51,343 nucleotides of DNA from NCBI GenBank assembly GCA_002390825.1, contig DGQR01000127.1:21032-72374 (forward strand), in the 5' to 3' direction. Shown here one piece after another: positions 30,007-37,800 of this stretch (position 1 is its first letter; the number at the start of each line of letters is the position of its first letter). The notes under the pieces are model-generated. The model was not told the DNA's origin. It did no database searches and saw only the letters and a list, made by a program, of their open reading frames with translations. Position numbers and translations under genes: made by a program. This DNA is from Rhodoferax sp. UBA4409 (GTDB lineage: Bacteria > Pseudomonadota > Gammaproteobacteria > Burkholderiales > Burkholderiaceae_C).

Positions 30007-32003
30007 GGCAGGTCGAGGCCACCTTCCGTGGTGCTCGCATCGCGCGGGCCCACTACACCCAGCCGTGCTTTCAGCGACTGGGGTTGCCCGGTGATCAACG
30101 CGGAATAGAGCGTGGTGTTGGCCAAAACTTTTTTCACGTAGTCGCGGGTCTCGGTGAACGGCACGTTTTCCGCCCAGATAGCGGCTTCCCAAGTGGGGCC
30201 ACCGGCTTGCCCGCGCCAAATACGCGGCCGTCCGGGGCCCGCGTTGTAGGCGGCTGCTGCCATGGGCATGGAGCCGTTAAAGCTGTCCAGCACCAGTTTG
30301 AGGTAGCCGGTGCCGATGGCGATGTTGGTGTCCCGCTCGGTGATCTGGTGGGCTTGGAAGTCGTTGAGCCCGATTTTTTTGGCCGTCCATTTCGCAGTCG
30401 CAGGCATGACTTGCATCAGGCCAGCCGCGCCTACGACCGACTTGGCATCGGTGATAAAGCGGCTTTCCTGGCGGATCAGCCCATACACATAGGCCGGATC
30501 GAGCCCGATCAGCTGTGTGCGCGCCACCACCGCCGACTTGTGGGGCATGGGGTAGCGCTGGTCCATGTCGACCATGCCTTTGGTGCGTTCGCTGGTGTTG
30601 ATGCAGCGGTCCCAGACTTCGGCCTTGCAGGCCAGGTCTGCAGCCGCAAGCAAGGAGCGGTCGTCCAGCCCGCCGCGGTTGTGCAGGTTGGTGGTGTAGT
30701 TCCACTCCCGCACCCCATCGCTGCGCAAGCCGATGTTGATGGCGTGGAGCGCACGCGCCAAGCCGGGGTTCTTTTTGGCTTGGTCTTTCTCTTCCGCGGT
30801 GAGCGGGGCTGGTTTGGGCGGCGTTACGATTTTCTGGCCCAGTTCTTCGAGGGCCAGCATTTCGTAAAAGCCCTTGGTGCCGGCAATCGACTCCAGCAGG
30901 GCTTGGCTTTCCATCTTTGCGGACTCCACATTGCTGCGGCGGGCCAGCGCACGGGCGCGCCAGTAGACCCAGGTCGAGTCGTTGCGCAAGGACTCGGGCA
31001 TGGCGGTGATGGCGTCTGCCACCTGGTTCCAGCGCCCGGCGCGCAGAGCGGCACGGGCGGCCCACGCGAGGTGGTCTTCATGCATCTGGCTGAGTTGGCC
31101 TTTGGCGAAGTAGTTGGCGGCGTCGTCGGAGAGCTTTTGCGCCGCCCGTTTGCCGATCACACCCCAGATCCAGCTGCGCTCTTCTTGGGTGAGCTGCGCC
31201 TTCCAGCGGAGCTTGTCGACTTCTTCAGCCGCTTCTTGCGGGTCTTGATACGCCAGGCGGATGATGGCCAGTGACACAAATTCCCGGGTCTGCGGCCGCA
31301 GCGCAGTGACCTTGTCATTCAGGTATTTGGCCGGGGTGTTGTAGATGGTGTTGATGGTTTTGACATAGTCTGTATCCAACGCGCCGGCGGCTTGGGTTGC
31401 GACCCGCAGGCGGTCGTTTTCCATGCCGAGGCGCGCCCGGACCCAGACGCTGTGGGAACTGATTTTTTTGTCTTTGACTAGCTGGGTTGCCAGGCTGCCG
31501 CAGGCATCGTCGGCCTCTTTCAGGCCCCACCACACCGACTCCAGGGCGGCCGTCACGTCGGCTCCCCGGGTGCTGTAGTCCGCCCAGAGGGCATAGCAGC
31601 GCACGGACCGGTCGTCGTTCATCCGGTAGAGCGGGTATTCGCGGCTGAAGGTGTCCCAATCGCGGGCACGGCCTAGCTGCAGCAGCCACTCCGCGCGCAA
31701 GCGGTCTTCCTGGTAGGTGCCGTTGTAGCGGTTGAGGAAATCCTGGATTTCTGACTTGCTGGCATCGTCCAGCCGGGCGGACATGTCCCAGTAGGCCGCC
31801 CAAGGCTCGAGGATGTGCCCGCGCATTCCCGGCAGCGCTGCGGCAAGGCGTTTGCGGTCGCGGTTTTTATAGGCCTGTGACAGGTCCAGAATAGTCTCGT
31901 CCAGGCGGCTAAGGTCGCGCCCTTGGGCGTATGCTGAGGGGGTAGTGGTGGACATCAGGGCGCCGCAAAGGGCGAGTGATGTCAGAATGGCTGAAAACTG
32001 CAT
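30003..32003 (-). CDS. slt: Soluble lytic murein transglycosylase (Slt70 family)
   Basis: This 666-residue periplasmic enzyme cleaves peptidoglycan to 1,6-anhydromuropeptides. It has a signal peptide ending SAYAQ and a long alpha-helical superhelix (U/L domains, about 40-480). The catalytic SLT domain has the catalytic Glu in IRQESRFITDAKSVVGAAG, the LMQVMPATAK motif and AAYNAGPGR. ATG 32003 (MQFSAIL) was chosen. The gene is divergent from fau with 9 bp between starts and overlaps the GGDEF gene end to end by 3 bases. Confidence 0.95.
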   Translation of the reverse strand: MQFSAILTSLALCGALMSTTTPSAYAQGRDLSRLDETILDLSQAYKNRDRKRLAAALPGMRGHILEPWAAYWDMSARLDDASKSEIQDFLNRYNGTYQEDRLRAEWLLQLGRARDWDTFSREYPLYRMNDDRSVRCYALWADYSTRGADVTAALESVWWGLKEADDACGSLATQLVKDKKISSHSVWVRARLGMENDRLRVATQAAGALDTDYVKTINTIYNTPAKYLNDKVTALRPQTREFVSLAIIRLAYQDPQEAAEEVDKLRWKAQLTQEERSWIWGVIGKRAAQKLSDDAANYFAKGQLSQMHEDHLAWAARAALRAGRWNQVADAITAMPESLRNDSTWVYWRARALARRSNVESAKMESQALLESIAGTKGFYEMLALEELGQKIVTPPKPAPLTAEEKDQAKKNPGLARALHAINIGLRSDGVREWNYTTNLHNRGGLDDRSLLAAADLACKAEVWDRCINTSERTKGMVDMDQRYPMPHKSAVVARTQLIGLDPAYVYGLIRQESRFITDAKSVVGAAGLMQVMPATAKWTAKKIGLNDFQAHQITERDTNIAIGTGYLKLVLDSFNGSMPMAAAAYNAGPGRPRIWRGQAGGPTWEAAIWAENVPFTETRDYVKKVLANTTLYSALITGQPQSLKARLGVVGPRDASTTEGGLDLP

Positions 32004-32012
32004 GTGGGGATT

Positions 32013-32612
32013 ATGGACAACTCGGACGACAGCAAAGCTGCACAAAAGAAAGCCCTTCGCAAGGCGCTATTGGATCAACGTCTGGCCATGCCGGATCGCC
32101 TACAGCGCGCCGATTTATTGCAGCGCGTGATGCGCATTTGGCTGGTAGGCAGGCCGGATGCGGTCATTGGCGCCTATTGGCCCATCAAGGGCGAGTTCGA
32201 CCCCTTGCCCGCTTTGCACCGCTGGAAAGAGGACGGCGAGCTGATTGACCAACCCCAGCCGCGCCGCATTGGCTTGCCGGTGGTGAACCGGGAGCACAAA
32301 ACCATGACCTTTCATGCGTGGTACCCCGGCTGCCCGATGGAAGAGGATGCGTATGGCATTCCCAAGCCCAAAGACACCGAGCTGATAGTGCCCACCCTGC
32401 TGTTTGTGCCTTGTGTCGGCTACGGGCCCGGTGGCTACCGTTTGGGCTATGGCGGTGGCTTTTACGACCGCATGTTGGCAAGCTTGAGCCCGCGCCCCTT
32501 TACCGTGGGCCTGGGGTTCGGCACAGGGTTTGTCGATGACTTCGAGCCGGAGCCCCATGATATGCCCCTGGATGCCATCCTGAACGACCACGGAGTTGTC
32601 TGGCCGGTTTGA
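32013..32612 (+). CDS. fau: 5-formyltetrahydrofolate cyclo-ligase
   Basis: This 199-residue enzyme converts 5-formyl-THF to 5,10-methenyl-THF with ATP. N-terminal KKALRKALLDQRLAM helix, substrate part GAYWPIKGEFDP, and the phosphate/Mg-binding GPGGYRLGYGGGFYDR. ATG 32013 preferred over GTG 32004. Very close divergent start with slt, so both promoters must lie inside or overlap the opposite gene. Confidence 0.95.
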   Translation: MDNSDDSKAAQKKALRKALLDQRLAMPDRLQRADLLQRVMRIWLVGRPDAVIGAYWPIKGEFDPLPALHRWKEDGELIDQPQPRRIGLPVVNREHKTMTFHAWYPGCPMEEDAYGIPKPKDTELIVPTLLFVPCVGYGPGGYRLGYGGGFYDRMLASLSPRPFTVGLGFGTGFVDDFEPEPHDMPLDAILNDHGVVWPV

Positions 32613-32645
32613 TGCCGTGGGCCGGGAGGCCCGGCGGAGTGCGGA

Positions 32646-33551
32646 TCAGCGTTGCATGAGCACGCGCACATCCGCCTCGTAGGCTTGCAAGGTTTGCTGG
32701 AGTTTTTGGCGTTGTGCCGGGCTGCTGCCGTTGTGGAGCTCGGCGGCAGATTCACAAAAGCTGCTCCTGATCCGCTCGGTGTATTGCTGAAACGCCGGGT
32801 CAGGTGATTGGGTGCTGCGCAGCAGCAGCGCCCGCACCTCGGCTTGCTGCTGCAGTTCAGTCGAGGGTGTGGCCTTCTGTGCACGCAAGGTCTGCAAAAT
32901 GTCCTTTTGGCGGCGCATGGTTTCTTTGTATTGCGTGGCAGCGTCAAACGCGGACGCATCCAATTGAGCGCGTAGCGCTTGTTTCTGGGTGTCGCTCAGG
33001 CGGCCGTAAAAACTTTCTGTGCGATCGAGTGCAGATTTCATCCGGCGGTTCAGGCGGTCTTGCGGGGTGCCGTCCATCCACTCTTCCCGCCACTCTTGGT
33101 TGCGTTTGTCCCACGCACGGGCAAGGTGGTCGAGTTGCGCAAGGGTTAACGTCGGTGCAATTGCCAGCGCGGTGGGCGTGGTGCGGTCCAACACGGTTTG
33201 GAGTCGTGTTTCCAGATAGCGAGAGAGCTGGCATACCTGCTCACCCGTCACGTTGCTGGTGGCCGCCGCTTGCAGGTTCTTGAGCATGTCCGCGATCTGC
33301 GGGAGTTCTTCTTTTCGATGCCAGGTCTGCAGCGCTTGCAGATCGCTACGTAGCTTGAGGCTTTGGGGGCTGTCCAGGTCCAGGTAGCCATCCAGCCACC
33401 AGTAGGATAAATCCGGTGCGTTGTTGTAGGCCAAACGGACTGCTCCACAGCCAGTCAAAGTCGCCGCGACACTCAGCAGCCCGATAATGGCGAACCAGCG
33501 CCGGGCATTGCGCCAGAGGCGCGCTAACTTTCCAAGTTTCAATAAAGGCAT
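32646..33551 (-). CDS. DUF6279-like lipoprotein
   Basis: This 301-residue protein has a lipoprotein signal (IIGLLSVAATLTGC, lipobox LTGC) followed by AVRLAYNNAPDLSYWWLDGYLDL, characteristic of the DUF6279 family. A helical body is rich in Gln, Arg and Leu. Start ATG 33551 overlaps the glmU start on the other strand (CATG). The function of the family is unknown. The best purine-rich stretch (AAAAGGGGA) lies somewhat far upstream. Confidence 0.83.
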   Translation of the reverse strand: MPLLKLGKLARLWRNARRWFAIIGLLSVAATLTGCGAVRLAYNNAPDLSYWWLDGYLDLDSPQSLKLRSDLQALQTWHRKEELPQIADMLKNLQAAATSNVTGEQVCQLSRYLETRLQTVLDRTTPTALAIAPTLTLAQLDHLARAWDKRNQEWREEWMDGTPQDRLNRRMKSALDRTESFYGRLSDTQKQALRAQLDASAFDAATQYKETMRRQKDILQTLRAQKATPSTELQQQAEVRALLLRSTQSPDPAFQQYTERIRSSFCESAAELHNGSSPAQRQKLQQTLQAYEADVRVLMQR

Positions 33552-35001
33552 GGCTTTGACTTCTAATTCCCCTTTTGCAAACGTCGAATCGTCTACTGCA
33601 CCGGTGGATGTGGTCATTATGGCGGCGGGCAAAGGCACGCGCATGCGTAGCAAAATTCCCAAGGTCTTGCAGCGCTTGGCCGGCCGGCCGCTGTTGCAAC
33701 ATGTGGTCGACACGGCTGCCGACTTGCAGGCCCGCCATGTGGTGGTGGTCACCGGGCATGGTGCTATCGAAGTTGAAGCAGTCTGCGCAGGTTTTTCGGG
33801 GGCTAGCGCCGGTTTTTCTCTGAATTTCGTGCGGCAGGAGCCTCAGCTCGGCACAGGGCATGCGGTCCAGCAGGCTACGCCGGTGCTGCCCGATGACGGT
33901 GTGGTGGTGGTCTTGTCCGGTGATGTGCCCTTGACCCAGTCGGACACGCTGTTTCACCTGATCCAGGCCAGTGGCGGTGACAAGCTGGCCTTGCTGACGC
34001 TGGAGCAAAGCAACCCGGCCGGTTATGGGCGTATCGTGCGCGACGCCAGTGGCGCGGTTCAGGCCATCGTGGAGCACAAAGACGCCAGCGAAGCGCAGCG
34101 CGCCATTACCGAGATTTACAGTGGAATCATGGCGGTGCCTGCTGCGCGGCTGAAGGCCTGGCTGGCGCGCCTGGACAACCGTAACGCCCAACAAGAGTAT
34201 TACCTGACCGATGTTGTGAAATTCGCAGTGGCGGATGGTGTCGGAGTGGTCGGGCACAAGATTACCGATGCGGTGCAGGTCGCCGGCGTTAACAGCCCGG
34301 TACAACTGGCAGAGCTGGAGCGGGCCTACCAATTGCAGCAAGCGCACCGGTTGATGGAAGAAGGTGTGCGCCTGGCGGACCCCGCCCGCATTGATGTGCG
34401 GGGCGATTTACTCTGCGCCCACGATGTCAGCATCGATGTGAACTGCGTGTTTGCGGGGCAGGTGAGTTTGGGTGAGGGGGTTTCGATCGGCGCGAACTGC
34501 GTGATCGCGAATGCCGTGATCGAAGCGGGTGCTGTGATTCACCCTTTCACCCATATCGATGGCGAGAAGCAGGGCGTGAGTGTGGGTGCGGGCGCGCTCA
34601 TCGGGCCGTTTGCCCGCTTGCGCCCCGGCGCGCAGCTGGGGCCCGAGGTACACATTGGCAACTTTGTAGAGGTGAAAAACTCCACCATGGCGGCCGGTGC
34701 CAAAGCCAATCACCTCGCCTATTTGGGCGATGCTACGGTGGGTGAGCGGGTGAACTACGGTGCCGGCAGCATCACCGCCAACTACGACGGTGCGAACAAA
34801 CATCGCACGGTGATTGAGGCAGATGTGCACATCGGCAGCAACTGTGTGTTGGTAGCGCCTGTCACGATCGGGGCCGGTGGCACCGTGGGTGGTGGTTCCA
34901 CCATCACCAAGAGCACTGAAGCCGGCGCATTGAGCGTGGCCCGTGGCAAGCAGGTGAGCATTGCCAACTGGAGTCGCCCGGTCAAAAAAACGAAAGCTTG
35001 A
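33550..35001 (+). CDS. glmU: Bifunctional UDP-N-acetylglucosamine pyrophosphorylase / glucosamine-1-phosphate acetyltransferase
   Basis: GlmU makes UDP-GlcNAc for peptidoglycan and LPS. The 483-residue protein has the N-terminal uridylyltransferase domain (VVIMAAGKGTRMRSKIPKVLQ signature, RQEPQLGTGHAVQ, VLSGDVPLT). The C-terminal left-handed beta-helix acetyltransferase has VEVKNSTMAAGAKANHLAYL, NYGAGSITANYDGANKH and SVARGKQ. About 25 residues longer than the usual 456, through an N-terminal extension and a small insert. AAAGG precedes ATG 33550. glmS lies 2.8 kb downstream. Confidence 0.97.
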   Translation: MALTSNSPFANVESSTAPVDVVIMAAGKGTRMRSKIPKVLQRLAGRPLLQHVVDTAADLQARHVVVVTGHGAIEVEAVCAGFSGASAGFSLNFVRQEPQLGTGHAVQQATPVLPDDGVVVVLSGDVPLTQSDTLFHLIQASGGDKLALLTLEQSNPAGYGRIVRDASGAVQAIVEHKDASEAQRAITEIYSGIMAVPAARLKAWLARLDNRNAQQEYYLTDVVKFAVADGVGVVGHKITDAVQVAGVNSPVQLAELERAYQLQQAHRLMEEGVRLADPARIDVRGDLLCAHDVSIDVNCVFAGQVSLGEGVSIGANCVIANAVIEAGAVIHPFTHIDGEKQGVSVGAGALIGPFARLRPGAQLGPEVHIGNFVEVKNSTMAAGAKANHLAYLGDATVGERVNYGAGSITANYDGANKHRTVIEADVHIGSNCVLVAPVTIGAGGTVGGGSTITKSTEAGALSVARGKQVSIANWSRPVKKTKA

Positions 35002-35004
35002 TGC

Positions 35005-35772
35005 ATGCCGGATCCGCTTTCCCACCAAGATCTGCAGCAGCGGGTTGACGCACTCGAAGCGGAGCTGGCCGTTAGCCGTGCGAGCTTGCAAGAATTTACC
35101 TACGCGGTATCTCACGATTTGCGGGCGCCTCTGCGGCACTTGGTGTCGTTTGCGCAGTTGCTGGAAGATGAGGCCGGTTCGCAACTGCAAGGCGAAAGCG
35201 CTGATTTTTTGCGGACGATCTCTGCATCGGCCCGGCACATGGGCGAGCTGCTGGATGCGCTGGCGGGTTTGTCGCGTATCGATGGTTTGCCGGTGCGATG
35301 GTCAGATGTCGCGTTGGAGCCGGTGCTCAGAGATACCTGGGCCGAAGTACAAGCTACGGACCCGGCGCGGGAAGTGCCGGTGGCCTGGAGCGTTCCGGCA
35401 GGTGTGGTGCTGTCCACAGATCCCCATTTGTTGCGCCAAGCTGTTTTGCAGGTGCTGGGCAACGCTTTCAAATTTACAGCCCGTACGCCACAACCGCAGG
35501 TTCAGGTCACGGTGGATTTGGAGCCTGGCGGTGACTTGGTGTGCCGGGTGGTGGATAACGGTGCGGGTTTCAACCCTGCCATGCACGACAAGCTTTTCAA
35601 GGTGTTCGGGCGCCTGCACACCGCCAAGCAGTTTCCCGGTTTGGGGGTAGGGCTGCTGACTGCACAAAGGCTGTTGCACAAGGTGGGTGCAAGGGTGAGT
35701 TTGACCGCAATAGCACCGTGCGGAGCGGTCGCCGAGATCCGGTTTCAAGGCGCAAAAGAAAGCCCGGTCTGA
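35005..35772 (+). CDS. Cytoplasmic histidine kinase without sensor domain (phytochrome-kinase type)
   Basis: This 255-residue protein has only a short coiled coil (about 5-30) and a HisKA domain with FTYAVSHDLRAPLRHLVSFA. An HATPase domain follows with QVLGNAFKFTAR (N-box), VVDNGAGFNPAMHDKLFKVFGRLH and PGLGVGLLTAQRLL. The SHDLRAPLRH type is typical of bacteriophytochrome-like kinases. No membrane or sensor domain and no response regulator next to it. It starts 3 bp after glmU, so it is probably cotranscribed. Partner unknown. Confidence 0.88.
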   Translation: MPDPLSHQDLQQRVDALEAELAVSRASLQEFTYAVSHDLRAPLRHLVSFAQLLEDEAGSQLQGESADFLRTISASARHMGELLDALAGLSRIDGLPVRWSDVALEPVLRDTWAEVQATDPAREVPVAWSVPAGVVLSTDPHLLRQAVLQVLGNAFKFTARTPQPQVQVTVDLEPGGDLVCRVVDNGAGFNPAMHDKLFKVFGRLHTAKQFPGLGVGLLTAQRLLHKVGARVSLTAIAPCGAVAEIRFQGAKESPV

Positions 35773-35780
35773 GCCGGGCT
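35753..35780 (-). terminator. Rho-independent terminator of the small secreted-protein gene
   Basis: On the minus strand the stem AGCCCGG-CTCAGA-CCGGGCT is followed by TTTCTTTT. It lies inside the 3' end of the kinase gene. A second hairpin (GGACCC/GGGTCC) sits just before it, at about 35792-35810. Confidence 0.75.
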
Positions 35781-35820
35781 TCAAGCTTGACGGACCCTGC
35801 GTGCGGGTCCGGGGCTTGGC

Positions 35821-36015
35821 TTACCAAGTCTTCACTTTGTCCAGTTCAGCGTAGGGGTCAGCCGCTGTGGTGCTCTTGGCATCTTTGGCAGCCTTGGCTG
35901 CAGCGGCCTGCTTTTCTGCGGCCTGGGTCGCAGTGGCAGTGTCTTGGGCCATGGCTTGACCTGCGAAGGCAGCAGCCAATGTGAAAGCGATAGTGGCGAT
36001 AGTGGTCTTGTTCAT
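35821..36015 (-). CDS. Very small secreted Ala/Lys-rich protein
   Basis: A 64-residue protein with a clear signal peptide (MNKTTIATIAFTLAAAFAGQ, cleavage after AMA at about 23). The mature part of ~41 residues is rich in Ala, Lys, Thr and Gln and ends in DPYAELDKVKTW. A strong ribosome site (GGAAAGGAA) precedes ATG 36015 and a terminator follows, so it is a real, probably well-expressed single gene. No family recognised. Divergent from the LysR-type gene. Confidence 0.8.
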   Translation of the reverse strand: MNKTTIATIAFTLAAAFAGQAMAQDTATATQAAEKQAAAAKAAKDAKSTTAADPYAELDKVKTW

Positions 36016-36219
36016 GATGAAGTTCCTTTCCAAAGTTGAAGATTCCGCTGCGGCGGTTTTCAGTCCGTCTGAACAGCATCGATGGGGCGGTAAATGCTTG
36101 CGTCTCGTCGATGGGATGAACTGTAAAATTTCTGAATTCAAAGATAAATAATCAAAATAACACTGCGGCATTGCTGAAACGGAAACAATCGATCGCGTGT
36201 AACTCGCTAAAGTGACTCC

Positions 36220-37158
36220 ATGGACCGTTTGCTCTCAATGCGTGTGTTTCAAAAAGTCATCGACGAAGGGGGCTTTGCGGCGGCTGCCCGGGCCTTGGAG
36301 ATGTCGCCGGCCGTCGTGACCCGGCTGGTCGCTGACCTCGAGGAGCACTTGGGCACCCGCTTGTTGCATCGGTCGACCCGGCGTGTGTCATTGAGCGAGG
36401 CCGGCGACGCGTATCTGGCAAGGGTGCGCGCCATCTTGCAAGACATCGACGAGGCGGATGCCATCGCCCACCTTCACACCCAGGAGTTGTCAGGCGAGCT
36501 CAATGTGCTGTCTACGCCCGTGCTGGCGACCTATGTGTTGGCGCCTTTGCTCGCGGGCTTCAGGGCGCAGTACCCCAAAATCACCTTGCATGTGCAAGTG
36601 GAGTCCTTCGAAGAGCCGCCAGTGGAAGCACACGACGTGACGCTGTTCACTGCGGACGAGGCTTTTGACGGCACGATCGTGGCCCGAAAAATCGCGTCAA
36701 CCCGTGGCATTCTGGTCGCTACCCCTGACTATTTGCGCCGCATGGGGATCCCTGTTAATCCGCAAGACTTGGTCAGCCACCATTGCCTCGAACTCAAAGG
36801 TGGTATTGCGCGTCACCGGCGTTGGCATTTGCGCAATGAGCTGGACTTGAACGAATCCATAGACCTGAATCTCACCCCGGTTCTCAGCTCCAACCATATT
36901 GAAACCTTGATTTCTGCCACGCTGGACGGTGCGGGCATCACCCCTTGCACGGTGGAGTTGGTTGCCCCATTTTTAGCCAGTGGTGATCTGGTGCGGGTCC
37001 TGTCGCCGTGGGTTGCAGGTCAGTTGCACCTCTATGCAGCCTTGCCCAGCCGGCAGTATTTGCCGAGGCGCACCCGGGTGTTTTTGGACTATTTGTCGGA
37101 GCAAACTGCATTGCTGCTGGCAGGAGCCCACGAGGCCTGCGGCGGCCAATGCCAGTGA
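36220..37158 (+). CDS. LysR-family transcriptional regulator
   Basis: This 312-residue regulator has an N-terminal winged helix-turn-helix (MRVFQKVIDEGGFAAAARAL, RLVADLEEHLGTRLLHRSTR) and a periplasmic-binding-like effector domain (GELNVLSTPVLATYVLAPLL onward). Subgroup resembles the CrgA/AaeR-like regulators of betaproteobacteria. Divergent from the small secreted-protein gene with an A/T-rich gap of about 200 bp where LysR sites (T-N11-A) could lie; that gene is a candidate target. Confidence 0.93.
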   Translation: MDRLLSMRVFQKVIDEGGFAAAARALEMSPAVVTRLVADLEEHLGTRLLHRSTRRVSLSEAGDAYLARVRAILQDIDEADAIAHLHTQELSGELNVLSTPVLATYVLAPLLAGFRAQYPKITLHVQVESFEEPPVEAHDVTLFTADEAFDGTIVARKIASTRGILVATPDYLRRMGIPVNPQDLVSHHCLELKGGIARHRRWHLRNELDLNESIDLNLTPVLSSNHIETLISATLDGAGITPCTVELVAPFLASGDLVRVLSPWVAGQLHLYAALPSRQYLPRRTRVFLDYLSEQTALLLAGAHEACGGQCQ

Positions 37159-37172
37159 ATTGAACTCATGCC

Positions 37173-37664
37173 CTAGCGGGGCGCATGCATCGGCAGCTCC
37201 GTGCCAAATTTGCTGCGGTGTACGCTGAAGAACGCTTTCACGTTGCGCACATTGGCATCGGTGGTGAATAAGCGTTGGGTGAGGGCCTGGTAAGCCGGCA
37301 TGTCCCAGGTGTGGACCACAAGGCAAAAGTCAGGGCCCGGGGACACCCGGTAGCACTGCTGCACTGCGGCCTCTACAGCCACTCTTTTCTCAAACGCTTC
37401 CAGTGCGCCGGTGTCTTGCCGGTCCAAAGAGACTTCTACGATCGCCGTGAGCCCGTGGCCCGTGTGGGCCGCCAGGGTTTGTGGGTTCAGCACGGCCACT
37501 TGCTTTTCAATCAAGCCGCTGTCACGCAGGCGTTTGACACGGCGCAAGCAGGTCGGCGCCGAGGTGTGAACCCGGTCGGCCAAGACCTGGTTGCTCAAGG
37601 ATGCGTCTTTTTGAAGTTGCTCCAGCAACTGCAGATCGATGGCATCAAGCTCTATTTCTTTCAT
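37173..37664 (-). CDS. Lrp/AsnC-family transcriptional regulator
   Basis: This 163-residue regulator has an N-terminal HTH (LDAIDLQLLEQLQKDASLSN, LADRVHTSAPTCLRRVKRL) and a C-terminal RAM ligand-binding domain (GLTAIVEVSLDR, CYRVSPGPDFCLVVHTWDM). ATG 37664 was chosen; the longer frame runs into the A/T-rich promoter region. Divergent from glmS across a shared 136-bp region with an inverted repeat, suggesting autoregulation or glmS control. Confidence 0.93.
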   Translation of the reverse strand: MKEIELDAIDLQLLEQLQKDASLSNQVLADRVHTSAPTCLRRVKRLRDSGLIEKQVAVLNPQTLAAHTGHGLTAIVEVSLDRQDTGALEAFEKRVAVEAAVQQCYRVSPGPDFCLVVHTWDMPAYQALTQRLFTTDANVRNVKAFFSVHRSKFGTELPMHAPR

Positions 37665-37709
37665 TGAATGACATTTTTTTGAAATAAAATTATATTGTCT
37701 CGTAAATGT

Positions 37710-37739
37710 GAAATTTAAAGTCAAAAAATTTTGAATTTC
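37710..37739. promoter_or_regulatory. A/T-rich inverted repeat between asnC/lrp and glmS, candidate Lrp-type operator
   Basis: GAAATTTAAAGTC and AATTTTGAATTTC are 10/13 complementary around AAAA. A/T-rich imperfect palindromes in the regulator's own promoter are typical of Lrp/AsnC sites. Confidence 0.45.
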
Positions 37740-37800
37740 AATCGGTAATTTCTCATCAAAACTCTACCATTCGCTCCATTGTTTGTTTTGGAGGTTTTCT

